DNA of 64,000 nt, from contig NC_037258.1 of NCBI RefSeq assembly GCF_000002425.4, forward strand, positions 4,193,709-4,257,708, given 5' to 3'. The translations under genes were made by a program, and so were the position numbers. The notes below the pieces were generated by a model that made no database searches, had not been told where the DNA came from, and saw nothing but the letters and a program-made list of their open reading frames with translations. Of the stretch, positions 11,553 to 23,149 are shown in pieces. The number at the start of each line of letters is the position of its first letter. Position 1 is the first letter of the stretch. The stretch is from Physcomitrium patens. Lineage: Eukaryota; Streptophyta; Bryopsida; Funariales; Funariaceae.

Positions 11553-12929
11553 ATAATAAACCTAAATTGACTAGATTAAAGGAAGATCTAATTATATTAA
11601 AGATTGTGCAACTACTATGACCATTTATTGCTACATCTATAGGAAGTATTTTATGAATAATATCTCTAGAAGAAAACGGACAATCATCTATGACTTCTAC
11701 ATGAACAGGTTTGATTTTTTGTACTAACAATATTTTATGATTTTTAACAAATTCTACATGTAAGAAATAAGTCGAGGCTCCTGAATCTATCAAGGTAGAG
11801 GCTTTATAATTATTAGGTCATAAGCGCATATCTATTATCAAACAAGGAGAGGATTCTGATGAGAAGATAGGACCTTTATTAGAAATTGTATAAGATTTCA
11901 GCCGCACGGTTCCTATTATAGCTGGATAAATTTTTTTTTCCATACATTGTCTTCTTTGACAAATGTGCTCTTCATTTTGTGATTTCATCGCTTCTTTGAA
12001 CAATGTTGAACAATATATTTAGATTCTCTAAAGTATAAGCACAATCTTTCTTAATGGCGACAAGTTTTTTCTTGTTTGATAAGAGGTTTAAAACGTACCT
12101 CATCAATTTGCATATCCTCTACTTCTGAATGTATGTATTGAGGAGATATTGGCATTGTCATTGAATTGTAGTAATGTTGAAGCCCACTTGTATGACTCTC
12201 ATATCAAAATTCAAAAAATTGATTATCACATTTCATAGTAAAGTCAATTGCTTGACTCAATGTTTGAGGATCAAGTAAATTGAGCATCAATTTATTTACT
12301 TCATATTATAATCCATAAAAAAATTGGCTAATAAGTGCAGCATCATCCAATTTGATATCATTTGCAAGTTATCAAAATTGTGAAACATATAATATTATAG
12401 ATCGATTATCTTGTCACAAAATATGGATCTTTTTGGTTGTAATACGAGTTGCATCATGTTTTCCATACATAGATCAAAATTCCATCAAAAATGCCTTTAG
12501 ATTATCTAATATTGAATCTTGCCATTCAAGAAAAGATGAAAACCATAATAGTGGTGAACTTGAAAGAAGTTTGCTAATGAATCTAACTTGTGATCTTGGA
12601 GTTGAATAGCTTTGAGGTTGAAGTTCAATCTTAAATTGTACTTGATTGATAAATCCTTGAAATTTAGATCTTGTACCATCAAACTTCTTGGACAAGACAA
12701 CTGTTGGTTCTCTAATACTTAAACGATGTCCCACTATGAGTGGAAGAACATGATTTGGTGCAGATGTCAAAGCAGCTCTAATCATCTTTATATCCTCACT
12801 TCCTATCATTTTTGTTGATCCTTGTGGTAGTAAGCTAAGTTGATGCATCGCAAGCATCAACTCCATTAATTGCTCTTCGATTTGTACCATTGCACTCTTC
12901 ATTTTAACAAGCTCTATAAATAATAACAC
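11551..12929 (-). pseudogene. C gag-protease (decayed)
   Basis: Gag opens at about 12929 with a helical segment, followed by the core domain (KFDGTRSKFQGFINQVQF; LLWFSSFLEW; LDNLKAFLMEF). After several stops it reaches a degenerate knuckle near 12030-11990 (CLYFRESKYIVQHC, with one Cys and the His replaced). The protease follows with a canonical IDSGAS active site near 11793-11780 and ends VNLGLL at 11553. Multiple stops and frameshifts disrupt it. The core layout is the one seen in sushi/Tf1-like Gag. Confidence 0.65.
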
Positions 12930-13089
12930 TCAAAAAAATATCTAATACCACTCAAGATAAGTAGAAGAAAGGACTCAAGGACAAAAAAAATACTAAGAAC
13001 AATATCAGTTTTAAAGAGGGTAATCCGCAACTTCTAATATGTTTATGTCTTATCATGAAAAAAGAATAATCTACTCTTAATCAAGAGAA

Positions 13090-13111
13090 GATAAAGCTCT
13101 GATACTATAAG
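13090..13111 (-). other. Primer-binding site of C (initiator-Met-like)
   Basis: The minus strand reads TATAGTATCAGAGC next to the LTR edge. It closely resembles the TGGTATCAGAGC complement of initiator tRNA-Met common in plant LTR elements, with changes in the first bases. Confidence 0.5.
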
Positions 13112-13675
13112 TGTACCTTGTCAATTTGTCAAGGACATGATTTAAAAGATGATGCATAAACCAAAAAAATTCGTGTCAAAGAAAGAGTGATAAAATAGAA
13201 ATAAGAAAGTACATATATTAAAAGAAATTGGAAAGGCTTATTATCAAAAGACAAGAAAACTTGAGACTCTTGAAACTATACTAAAAATAAGAAAGGATTT
13301 GATAAGAGTGAAGAGGGCTTCACTCTTATCTCTATATATACTATCTAACTAAGAACTATATGGCGATGTTCTATAGGACCTCCAATATATGTTGACTTTG
13401 TGGGACACATGCTTTGATTTACAAGGCAAGTTTTTCTACATGTGGGCCACATAGTTAGCTTGGTCTTCAAGCTAACAACATGTGTGGCACATGGCCAACT
13501 TGTTGACCATATTTCTAACCAAAAAAGTCAATTAAAGACACCTATAAAGTCAAAGCAACATCTATAAAGTTTCGAGGAAGCTTTTATAGAAGATATTATA
13601 GAATTAACTTACTTTTATCTACTTCGACTTACTTCTATCTATTTATACAGGTAATTACTAGTTTACATATATATA
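13112..13675 (-). repeat. Probable 5' LTR of C
   Basis: Non-coding sequence next to the primer site. On the minus strand its inner edge ends GACAAGGTACA. It contains several palindromic stretches around ACATGTGTGGCACATGG (13480-13500). The outer edge cannot be fixed because no second copy is visible. The A2 LTR starts at 13676. Confidence 0.4.
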
Positions 13676-13758
13676 TGTAGAATAGATATTAGTTCATTTT
13701 TGTAAGATATTGATAAAATAAACTAATAGTCCATAGAATAGTCAATTTAGGAGAACGG
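13676..13758 (+). repeat. A2 5' LTR, first part
   Basis: Begins TGTAGAATAGATATTAG, matching the 3' LTR start at 35368 with about four differences over 83 bases, all transitions. It ends GAGAACGG where element D begins. Confidence 0.9.
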
Positions 13759-15075
13759 TGTCGTGTTGTAACACGAGTATACAGTGAAAATAAAAAAAAA
13801 GGGGAATTTTATTAATATTCAGTTACCTCGAATATTGGGAGCATCAACCAACTCCAGTACAAATATTGAGTGGTCAGGTTCAGTCACTCCGTTACAGTCA
13901 GCCGAGGCATACTGAAAAACTCCGTTCGATTCCAATAACAGGAGTCAGTAAGAAGAGAAGGACCAATTCACACGACGGGTTCGAGGAGCCAATTGGATCC
14001 AATTTCGATAATCCAATCCGGGTCCTCTTATCCAATATGAGACCTGTATTGGTGGGTCAACCCAATGCAGTCTAATTACGAGAAATCCAGGTCTTACTAC
14101 GGGTCTTAGCCAATCTGACGCGAGGACCAATTTGACCCAATTACGGGAACATCCAGGTTACTACGGGCATCTTTTCCAATATAGGACTTGAATTGGTCGG
14201 GCGACTCAATGTGGTCCCGATTACGAGGTTCGATTCTATTTCAGGCTGTCCTGTTCTCTGTGCCGTTTTATGGAACGTTGTTTTCGGTAAATGGATTTCT
14301 TAAAGGTAAAAACGGAGGAGAAAGCTTGACGGCGAGAGCCAATTTCGGATCCAAGCTTGAGGTGGGAGCCAATTCCGGATCTAAGACGGAAGATTGAAGA
14401 AATTCAGAGGATAAGGTTAGCGGGGAATCGGGGGGGGGAGGGAGTTTTTTTTTTCAAGCTTTTGCAAGGTTACCAGTTCGGTTTCATGAGAGGTTTTTGA
14501 AGATCAAGGGAATTAGAGAGAGGAGCTTCATGCTTCAGGTCGGGGAAGGAAAGACATAGAATTTGGATTTTTCTTCTTCATAGAGTTTTGGGAAGATTGA
14601 GGCAATCGCTGCTGAAGTCAGTGTTGTAATGGTGAATCGGGATTTTTAAATGAAGTGGGTTTGAATACTCTTGACTGTTCTGTGAAATCGAGTTACGTTT
14701 GTGATTGAAGGATTAAAGGGGTGTCTATAGGATTGAGTATGCGGAGTGAATGAAATTTATTGGGTTAATCTAACAAGACAGTCAGTGGAAATAAGATCGT
14801 AAGTACAAAGGGGTATTGAAGATTAACAGTTTGGGTTGTTCGGGGTTCTCTGTAACGTCTAGAGACCTATCAGCTGGGGCGAAAAAAAAAAAAAAAAAAA
14901 AAACTTCGACAAGCAGTCGAAGAGCATCCGTATAGATTTACAGTACATTGTTGCAGTCGTTTATATTCCAGCAGTCAAAAACTGATAGACTGCTTGACTA
15001 TCGGTGAATCTCCATACTACCTTCTACAGCCAGACGCCCGGCGCGTTCTCAAGTAGTAAAGCACGTAATACGACA
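13759..15075 (+). repeat. LTR1 of D
   Basis: 1317 bases, TGTCGTGTTGTAACACGA at the start and GTAATACGACA at the end. The start is itself a near-perfect palindrome (TCGTGTT/AACACGA around GT). It contains a G-rich tract near 14430, a run of about 21 A near 14883, and a block at about 13900-14375 related to family A coding sequence. Confidence 0.93.
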
Positions 15076-15079
15076 TAAG

Positions 15080-15094
15080 TGGTGAACCCGACGT
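15080..15094 (+). other. Primer-binding site of D (tRNA-Trp)
   Basis: TGGTGAACCCGACGT begins four bases after LTR1. From memory of plant tRNA-Trp (3' end ACGTCGGGTTCA plus CCA) this is an exact 15-base complement. Confidence 0.7.
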
Positions 15095-15146
15095 AAAAGC
15101 TTGACGTAGAAGGTATTGGATTTCGGTTGATTTTATCTTTATTTTT

Positions 15147-16847
15147 ATGGAAAACGAAAATAAAAATTTTGAAGGATTTTTGGGAGACGTTTCTGGTGGA
15201 GAGTCTTCTAAAGGACAAGGTATGCATATGGATCCGTCAATTGCTAGTATGTTTCAAGCCTTCTCATTATCAATGCAGCAACAGCAAAGCAATGATCGAA
15301 AAGAAGCTTTGGCAACCAAAGCATTGCAAGCAGGGGTCAATAAAATTGATCAATTTGATGGGAGGAATATTTCAAGGTATTTAAGATGGTATGTTCGTGA
15401 AATGGAATTAAATCGAGTTTCTGAGAAGAAAATGGTTGCACTATTTGGACTTGCCACGATACCGGAGATAAGGGACCACATTACATCGATTACGGATCGT
15501 TGTGGGAATTCATGGGAGGATTTTTCACATGCATTGAAAGTCGAATATTTCTTAGAAGATGCTGATCGCGTTACTAAGAAGCTGTTTTTGGGATGGATTG
15601 AACGGCCCAATAAGAATTTGCAAGCAACAGAGCTACTAAGGGAATTTGAGAGGCAGTACTCTCAATTATCGAAGGTAGAAAAATTGACATTGGAGCCGAA
15701 CAAAGTTGATCTATTTCTTCAAGCTGCTGATGGAGAATTGCAAGAGAAATTAGAACCCCTTCTTGAAGACAAAGAAGAAGATGAAGGATTGACAACGAAG
15801 CGGAAGAATGTTGAAGATGCGGTGGGGTTGCTTACAAAAAAAGAAAGGAGGAAGGATAGGAGCAATATTCCGAAAACAGTACAAGCACCCAAAGCTCCAG
15901 TACGTACAACACCACCGACAATGCCTACAGTTCAACCTTCGACATCCTTGTCAAAGAAAGTAGATATGAGTATGGAAGAAATTATACGAGGAATGCGAGA
16001 TCTTCAAATCAAATTAGCAACACTTGAAGAGAATACATCTATAAACAATTCAAAGAATGTTTCAAAACAAGGATATGTACAAAGATGCATTTGGTGTGAT
16101 GATGCTTCACACACTAGAAAAGATTGCAATGAATTTAATAATATGATACGGCAGGGAATTATTTGCTGGAAAGATGGGAAGATAGCATTGAAAGATAGGG
16201 AGGATCTTCTTCAAACCAATTTTGGCAAGGGAGGAATGAGAGCATTGGTTCAAGATTACTTAAAAGAGCATGAAACAGTAGTACGAAAAAGTGCAAGTCA
16301 TGGTGCTAGAGTAGATGATGAAATTGGTGGAAGTACGGAAACTAGTGAGTTTTGGGCTTCTGCCGTTTCTACAATGCAAGAAGGGAAATTACCTCGAGAA
16401 GCGTTATTGAGAATTGCAGCTACAATACGAGGAAGAACAGGTTGGGAGGATCCTATTGAGTCTCTTTCAGTTCATGCATATATTGCTAAGAGCCAACATG
16501 AAGCTTTGATGGAAGAAAAAAGACGATGAAATTTTGATGATACTAGAGAAGGAAATTCTTTTAAGAGGCAAACTCGAGGAGACAAGGCTCGGGAGGTAGC
16601 TTCACAAGAATTGCCTGTAAAGGATACCTCAGCATCATTGGAAGAAAAAACAACGGAGACAAAAGATAAGGGCAAATCAATTGCTTATAAGCTACTTTCT
16701 GACATTGAAGCGGCAACAAATTTGAAAGGGGTGTTGGAAGAACGTATATTAAACGCTAAGATGGAATTCACATTGAAAGAAGTCTTGGAAATTGCAAAGA
16801 AGGAGTTTCATGATGTTATCATTGACAGCATTAAGCGAAAGAGGTAA
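15147..16847 (+). pseudogene. D gag (one internal stop)
   Basis: Opens at ATG 15147, 53 bases after the primer site, and runs 460 codons to a TGA at 16527. The same frame then continues to a TAA at 16845. Residues about 60-240 form the Gag core (DQFDGRNISRYLRWY; LFLGWIERP). A charged segment and a Pro/Thr-rich linker follow. A clean CCHC knuckle, CIWCDDASHTRKDC, lies near residues 313-326 (C-x2-C-x4-H-x4-C). The TGA could be a CGA codon mutated by a C to T transition. It would encode the particle protein. This is the best-preserved gag in the window. Confidence 0.8.
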
Positions 16848-16850
16848 TTA

Positions 16851-17411
16851 ATGAGCGAAACTGGAATGAGTCATGCTATTGATGCAAGAATATGTAGAGA
16901 TGAAGAAGAGGTTGATATTGGTTACAAGCAACCAACAAATGAAAAGAATGGGTATAATCAGCGAGTACGTTTCGAAGATTCTAGTGACAAGGAAATGGAA
17001 ACTTTGAGCCATTATACTCGAAAGCATTGGGCAAGGGCAACTACTGAGGTATTGGTGAAGGTAGGAGATATAGAAGAACCAATAGTTGCCTTGGTGGACC
17101 ATGGTTCTGAAATAAATCTCATGTCTAAAGATCTTTATAAGAAGCAAAAATGGCCAATTGATATGGAACATGGATGGGCAATACGAGCAGCTAATAACAC
17201 ACGAGGCGAATTATATGGAGCTTGTCCAGATGTCAAAATTCGGATTGGGGATGTTGCGACAGAGCAACATTTCTTCGTTGAAGATACAACGTCTTATCCG
17301 TTGATTTTAGGACAACCTTATATCACGGCAACACGGATGGAAATAAAGGTACTTGAAGATGGTTCTGCTTATGCAAGGGTACCGAGCGAAGATGAGAGGA
17401 AAGCTGTATAA
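16851..17411 (+). pseudogene. D aspartic protease region
   Basis: Same frame as gag, directly after the TAA at 16845. It contains a retropepsin-like domain: active-site context VALVDHGSEINLM near residues 75-90, and the C-terminal YPLILGQPYI near residues 138-150, which matches the hydrophobic-Leu-Gly flap-partner motif. The residue after the catalytic Asp is His (D-H-G), where most retropepsins have Thr or Ser. The stop TAA at 17409 and a frame change near 17530-17550 separate it from pol. The coding sense continues after the shift, so a frameshift mutation or programmed shift is possible. Confidence 0.72.
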
Positions 17412-17551
17412 TTTCTAACAGTACCTCCTAACCATGAACGGAATTGAGATAGGTTGAGGGAGAAACCATTGCAAAAGATTGTTGAAGGATTTAAGGATTT
17501 TGGGGAAGTACCACTGTAAAGCGAGATTATGGAGGTACAAAAGAGGAGGTA

Positions 17552-20500
17552 CTCTCGCGAGATGAAGGTGCCTTTGATGCGAGTTTTATTGGTATATTGG
17601 AGAATGGAAATATTATGTATAAGAAAGTTGATGATTTTAAAAGAAAAGAAAGAAAAAGATTATATGATATTGAAGGACAGTTACGCAAGATAGGTACATT
17701 GCAAGATGATGAGATGATTTTGGGTGTTTATGAAGAAAATGGGTTGGAAGATTCATTGGAATTGATTACATCTATTGGGTTAGAAGATAATGATAAGATT
17801 GTTGAGATTCATTCGAGAGAGGTTTATACCATGCTTGAATCTTTTCAAGCACCAAAAGTCACAGTAGAGACGAGATATAAAACAGCAGATAAGAAGGTAA
17901 AGCCTGTTGCCGGACCATTACCAGAGGATTCTAAAGAACAAATGGGAGAAGCATCAAAAGAAGCAAATTTAAGAGATCCAATGAGTATTGGACATCAGTT
18001 TACTGAAGAGACTTTTGAAGAATTGAAGATTGGTTTTGATGGTTCTTTATTGCCGGAGGAAATTACTTGCTTCAAAAAAATGTTGGCTAAACAAGGTAGA
18101 TCGTTTGCCTTCAAATCTCATGAAATTGGGTGTGTGGATCCAAATATTATAACACCTATGGTTATCTTCACTGTACCGCATGTACCTTGGAATCTAAGAC
18201 CGATTCCAGTACCGAGGGCACATTTACCTAAATTGGTCGAACTGTTGAAAAAAAAGATAAAGATGAAAATATTAGAACCTTCATTTGCGCCGTATTCTAG
18301 TCGATGGTTTACGGTACCTAAGAAGAATGGGTCACTACGATTTATTCAAGATATGCAGCCGGTGAATGCTGTAACTGTCAGGATTGCAGGAATTAGACCT
18401 ATTGTGGATGAATTTGCTGAGGCGTTTGCTGGAAGGGCGATCTATTCAATGGGTGATTTGTATTCAGGTTATGATCAATTTCAACTTGCCGAAGGAAGTA
18501 GAGATATGACAATGATGAGGACACCGCTTGGATTGGTTAGAATGTGCACTCTTCCTCAAGGCGCGACCAATTCAGTTGCGCATATGATGAATGGGATGAA
18601 TAAGGTATTGAGAGATTTTATTCCGGAAAGAACTATGCCTTTTCTGGATGATGTTCCTATAAAAGGGTGCAGAGAAGGAGACAAGGATGAAACTTTAGAT
18701 ACAAGGGGGTGTCGCAGATATGTTGTTGATCATATACAAGATTGTGAAAAGATTTTAACTCGGCTTGGAGAAGTTCATCTTACATTATCGGGTATGAAGT
18801 CCATATTTGGAGTGCGAGAGGTTGTAATTGTTGGACATTTATGCGGATCTTACGGAAGAAAACCAGATCCGACTAAAGTTGATGCAATTGGAAGGATGAA
18901 AGAGGATTGTGGTTCTTTAATAGAGGTTCGCAGGTTTTTGGGTGCATGTGTATTTTATCGAATCTGGATCCCTCATTTTGCTCACATAGCGGATCCATTA
19001 TATGAACTGTTACGCAAAGGTTACCGATTTGAATGGGAAGAAAGGCATATTCAAGCAATGCAAAGATTGAAGAAATTATTGATGTCACCTCTAATATTGA
19101 GGAAGGTTGATTATAAATGCAATAGACCAGTGATTCTTACTGTAGACGCTAGTCCAATTGCCGTTGGATGGGCTGTGGATCAAGATGATTCGAATGGGAG
19201 TAGATTTGCAGTTCGATTTGGGACTAAAGTTTTAAGTATTCGTCAGCGTGCATATTCGCAAGTCAAAAGAGAACTTTGGGGATTCGTTTCGGCTGTGAAA
19301 GCTGAAAAGGACTATTGGATTGGGACAGTAGTAGTAATTGAAACAGATTGCTTGCCATTGCTTGGAATGATTATTAACTGTTCAACGCCAGATATTGCAA
19401 TGTTGAGATGGATTGCTTATATTAAGTCACTAAATCCAGAATTTAAGCATATCACTGGAAAGGACAATTTAGTAGCAGACATGCTATCTCGAGCAAGATA
19501 CGAGAGGGAGGACGAAATGGTTGAAGACATTGATGATGTCGGATTGAAATTCTATTCAATATCAAATCTCAACAGAGAAGACAAGCTATTTCTTGAAGAA
19601 TCTTATGAAGGAGAATTATTGGATATTAGTCATTATTTGAATACCTTGTCTAAGCAGGGGAATTGGTCTACAGAAAAATTCAAACAAATAAGAAAAAAAG
19701 CATATGGATTTTTACTTCGAGATGGATTCTTATGGAAGAGACCGAAGAAAGGAATTGAGATGCCACAACGAGTGATAGGCAAAAGGGAAGAAAAACTAAA
19801 ATTATTAAAGGAGTTTCATGAAAGTTTATGGGCAGGGCATAGAGGAATCTAGGCTACTTTTGCTAAACTCAAGGAACGATATTGGTGGAAAAATATGTAT
19901 CGAGATGTGCTCTCATTTGTAGAGTCATGTGAAATCTGTCAATCGTATTCTAATATCCGACATCGAGATGGTCTTCATCCTACGTATCCTCTGGCTATTC
20001 ATTTTAAATGGATTGTCGATTTGCTTATTATGCCGGTTGGGTTATGGCAGATGAGATATTTGGTTTTAGCTTGTGAAGATTTATCAAATCTAGTAGAAGG
20101 AAGAGCATTGAGGACAAAATCTACAGAGGGGATTTGTAGGTTTTTGCTTGAAGATGTCATTTGCCGTTACGGGTGCGTAGGAAAAATCACTGCAGATCGT
20201 GGAGAATTAAATGCACAAGAAGCTCGTAAGTTCTTTGAAAGATGTGGAGTTAAACTATCACTGACTACTGCTTATAATCCGGAAGGGAATGCAAAAAGCG
20301 AACGCGGTCACCCGCCGATTGTGAAAGCATTGGTTAAAGCTTGTAATGGGAAGGTTAAAGAGTGGCCACGGCTTTTGTCATTTGCATTATGGGCTGATCG
20401 AACAACACATAGTTCGGTGACAGGATATATGCCAGTAGAACTTATGACAGGTCAAAAACCAATTATGCCGATTGAAGAAAAGGTACTTACTTGGAGTATG

Positions 20501-20995
20501 CTACCATGGGAAGATGGATTGACAGGAGAAGAGCTTCTGTCTATTAGGATTCGACAATTGGAGCAAAGAACGGAAGATGTCCAGATAGCATTGGAAAGGT
20601 TAAAAAGAGCAAGGTTACAAAACAAGGCGCGATTCGATAAGCAACATCGATTGAGACCAAAAGCAATCGAGGAAGGTGACTGGGTACTTGTTTATGACAA
20701 TAGTCTGGATAATCAACATAGTACTTTGCAGAAATTTTCAAAACGTTGGTTTGGACCATATGTTGTAACAACTGTTCATGATAATGCGACTTACTCATTA
20801 CGGGAGTTAGATGGTACAAAATTGAAAATACCAATTGCAGGGAAGAGAGTAAAAATATTTAAACGAAGACACGCAGAGATGAATATGGAAGACCTTAATG
20901 AAGGTACAGAGATTCCGCAGCAAGAAGATGAAAGTGATATGGATAATGAAGGTGACGAAGACGAACTAGACAAAGACGTAGGGGATATATTCTGA
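17552..20995 (+). pseudogene. D pol: RT, RNase H, integrase (single TAG stop)
   Basis: An open frame from about 17552 (first ATG 17597) to TGA 20993, broken only by TAG at 19850 in a position that fits a mutated CAG. RT: PYSSRWFTVPKKNGSLRFIQD (about 18290-18350), SMGDLYSGYDQF, TLPQGATNS and catalytic PFLDDVPIKG (18635-18665). RNase H: TVDASPIAVGW, KRELWGF, IETDCLPLL and NLVADMLSR, all four acidic positions present. Integrase: HH (FHESLWAGH) and CC (CEICQ), then the DDE positions IVDLL, ADRGE and GNAKSERG, and a WFGPYVV module. It ends in an acidic tail with no chromodomain. From memory the RT/RNase H wording recalls a Ty3 group frequent in basidiomycete fungi. Confidence 0.85.
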
Positions 20996-21045
20996 ATCAA
21001 ACAGCAATTGGGTAAATTGGTGCATACCGGAGGATGCACAGGTTC

Positions 21046-21057
21046 AGAGGGGGTGGA
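21046..21057 (+). other. Polypurine tract of D
   Basis: AGAGGGGGTGGA directly before LTR2. The equivalent AGAGGGGGTGAA precedes LTR3 at 23138-23149. Confidence 0.75.
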
Positions 21058-22395
21058 TGTCGTGTTGTAACACGAGTATACAGTGAAAATAAAAAGAAAG
21101 GGAAATTTTATTAATATTCAGTTACCTCGAATATTGGGAGCATCGACCAACTCCAGTACAAATACTGAGTGGTCAGGTTCAGTGACTCCGTTACAGTCAG
21201 CCGGGGCATACTGAAATGCCCCATTCAATTCCAATAACGGGAATCAGCAGGAAGAAAAGGACCAATTCACACGATGGGTTCGAGGAGCCAATTGGATCCA
21301 ATTTCGATAATCCAATCCGGGTCCTCTTAACCAATATGAGACCTGTATTGGTGGGGCAACCCAATGCAGTCTAGTTACGGGAAATCCAGGTCTTACTACG
21401 AGTCTTAGCCAATTTGACACGAGGACCAATTTGACCCAATTACGGGAACATCCAGGTTACTACGGGCATCTTTCCCAATATAGGACCTGAATTGGTCGGG
21501 CGACTCAATGTGGTCCCGATTACGGGGTTCGATTTTGTTTCAGGCTGTCCTGTTCTCTATGCCGTCTCAGGGAACGTTGTTTTCGGTAAATGGATTTCTT
21601 AAAGGCAAAAACGGAGGAGAAAGCTTGACGGCGAGAGCCAATTTCGGATCCAAGCTTGAGGTGGGAGCCAATTCCGGATCTAAGACGGAAGATTGAAGAA
21701 ATTCAGAGGATAAGGTTAGGTGGGATATAGTTTTGGGGGTGGTTTTTTTTTTTTGAGGGGAAATCAGGGGGCGGAGCGAGTTTTCAAGCTTCTGCAAGGT
21801 TAACAGTTCGGTTTTCATTGGAGGTTTTTTTTGAAGATCAAGGGAATTAGAGAGAGGAGCTTCATGCTTCGGGTCGCGGAAGGAAAGACATAGAATTTGG
21901 ATTTTTCTTCTTCGTAGAGTTTTGGGGAAGACTAAGGCAATCGCTGCTGAAGTCAGTGTTATAATGGTGAATCGGGATTTTTAAATGAAGCGGGTTTGAA
22001 TACTCTTGACTGTTTTGTGAAATCGAGTTACGTCTGTGATTGAAGGATTAAAAGGGTGTCTATAGGATTGAATATGCGGAGTGAATGAAATTTATTGGGT
22101 TAATCTAACAAGACAGTTAGTGGATACAAGATCGTAAGTACAAAGCAGTATTGAAGGTTAACAGTTTGGGTTGTACGGGGTTCTCTGTAACGTCTGGAGA
22201 CCTACCGGCTGGGGCAAAAAGGACTTCGACAAGCAGTCGAAGAGCACCCGTATAGATTTACGGTACATTGTTGCAGTCGTTTATATTCCAGCAGTCAAAA
22301 ACTGATAGACTGCTTGACTATCGGTGAATCTCCATACTACCTTCTATAGCCAGACGCCCGGCGTGTTCTCGAGCAGGAAAGCACGTAATACGACA
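21058..22395 (+). repeat. LTR2 of D
   Basis: 1338 bases with the same TG...CA ends as LTR1 and LTR3. It differs by an additional T/G-rich insertion (about 21720-21765) and by lacking the long A-run near its end. It is followed, right at its CA end, by GCGGTCATCCGCC, which is integrase coding sequence and not the primer site. Confidence 0.9.
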
Positions 22396-23149
22396 GCGGT
22401 CATCCGCCGATTGTGAAAGCATTGGTTAAAGCTTGTAATAGGAAGGTTAAAGAGTGGCCACGGCTTTTGTCATTTGCATTATGGGCTGATCGAACAACAC
22501 ATAGTTCGGTGACAGGATATATGCCAGTAGAACTTATGACAGGTCAAAAACCAATTATGCCGATTGAAGAAAAGGTACTTACTTGGAGTATGCTACCATG
22601 GGAAGATGGATTGACAAGAGAAGAACTTCTGGCTATTAGGATTCGACAATTGGAGCAAAGATCAGAAGATGTCTAGATAGCATTGGAAAGGTTAAAAAGA
22701 GCAAGGTTTTAAAACAAGGCGCGATTCGATAAGCAACATCGATTGAGACCAAAAGCAATCGAGGAAGGTGACTGGGTACTTGTTTATGACAATAGTCTAG
22801 ATAATCAACATAGTACTTTGCGGAAATTTTCAAAACGTTGGTTTGGACCATATGTTGTAACAACTGTTCATGATAATGCGACTTACTCATTACGGGAGTT
22901 AGATGGTACAAAATTGAAAATACCAATTGCAGGGAAGCGAGTAAAAATATTTAAACGAAGACACGTAGAGATGAATATGGAAGACCTTAATGAAGGTAAA
23001 GAGATTCCGCAGCAAGAAGATGAAAGTGATATGGATAATGAAGGTGACGAAGACGAACTGGACAAAGACGTAGGGGATATATTCTGAATCAAACAGCAAT
23101 TTGGTAAATTGGTGCATACCGGAGGATGCACAGGTTCAGAGGGGGTGAA
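22396..23149 (+). pseudogene. Partial second D internal region: integrase C-terminus
   Basis: Starts at the sequence equivalent to about 20305 in the full copy and is collinear to the polypurine tract. Readable parts are 22413-22676 (VKACNRKVKEWPRLL...) up to a TAG stop, and 22743-23087 (DWVLVYDN, KRWFGPYVV, the acidic tail). It lacks gag, protease, RT and most of integrase. It is best explained as the 3' remainder of an older D copy into which a second D copy inserted. Confidence 0.85.

Larger units (their letters stand above)
11553..13675 (-). mobile_element. LTR retrotransposon C remnant (Ty3/Gypsy, gag-protease only)
   Basis: Minus-strand remnant with an LTR (from 13112 rightwards), an initiator-Met-like primer site, gag (12929 to about 12005) and a protease fragment (11793-11553). 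RT, RNase H and integrase are absent. The protease stops just before the usual end of the domain, where A3 begins. The gag and protease resemble Tf1/sushi-type chromoviruses, but without pol the assignment is tentative. The outer LTR edge is unclear; the A2 LTR begins at 13676. Confidence 0.65.

Noticed and set aside
14188-14397. Open frame repeated in the D LTRs (also 21508-21696 and 23600-23788)
   Set aside because: It recurs only because the LTR recurs and has no upstream context. The sequence is explained by the family A-related block.
20544-20834. Minus-strand open frame within D integrase (also 22636-22926)
   Set aside because: It lies antisense to a well-supported integrase domain and recurs only because the integrase segment is duplicated.
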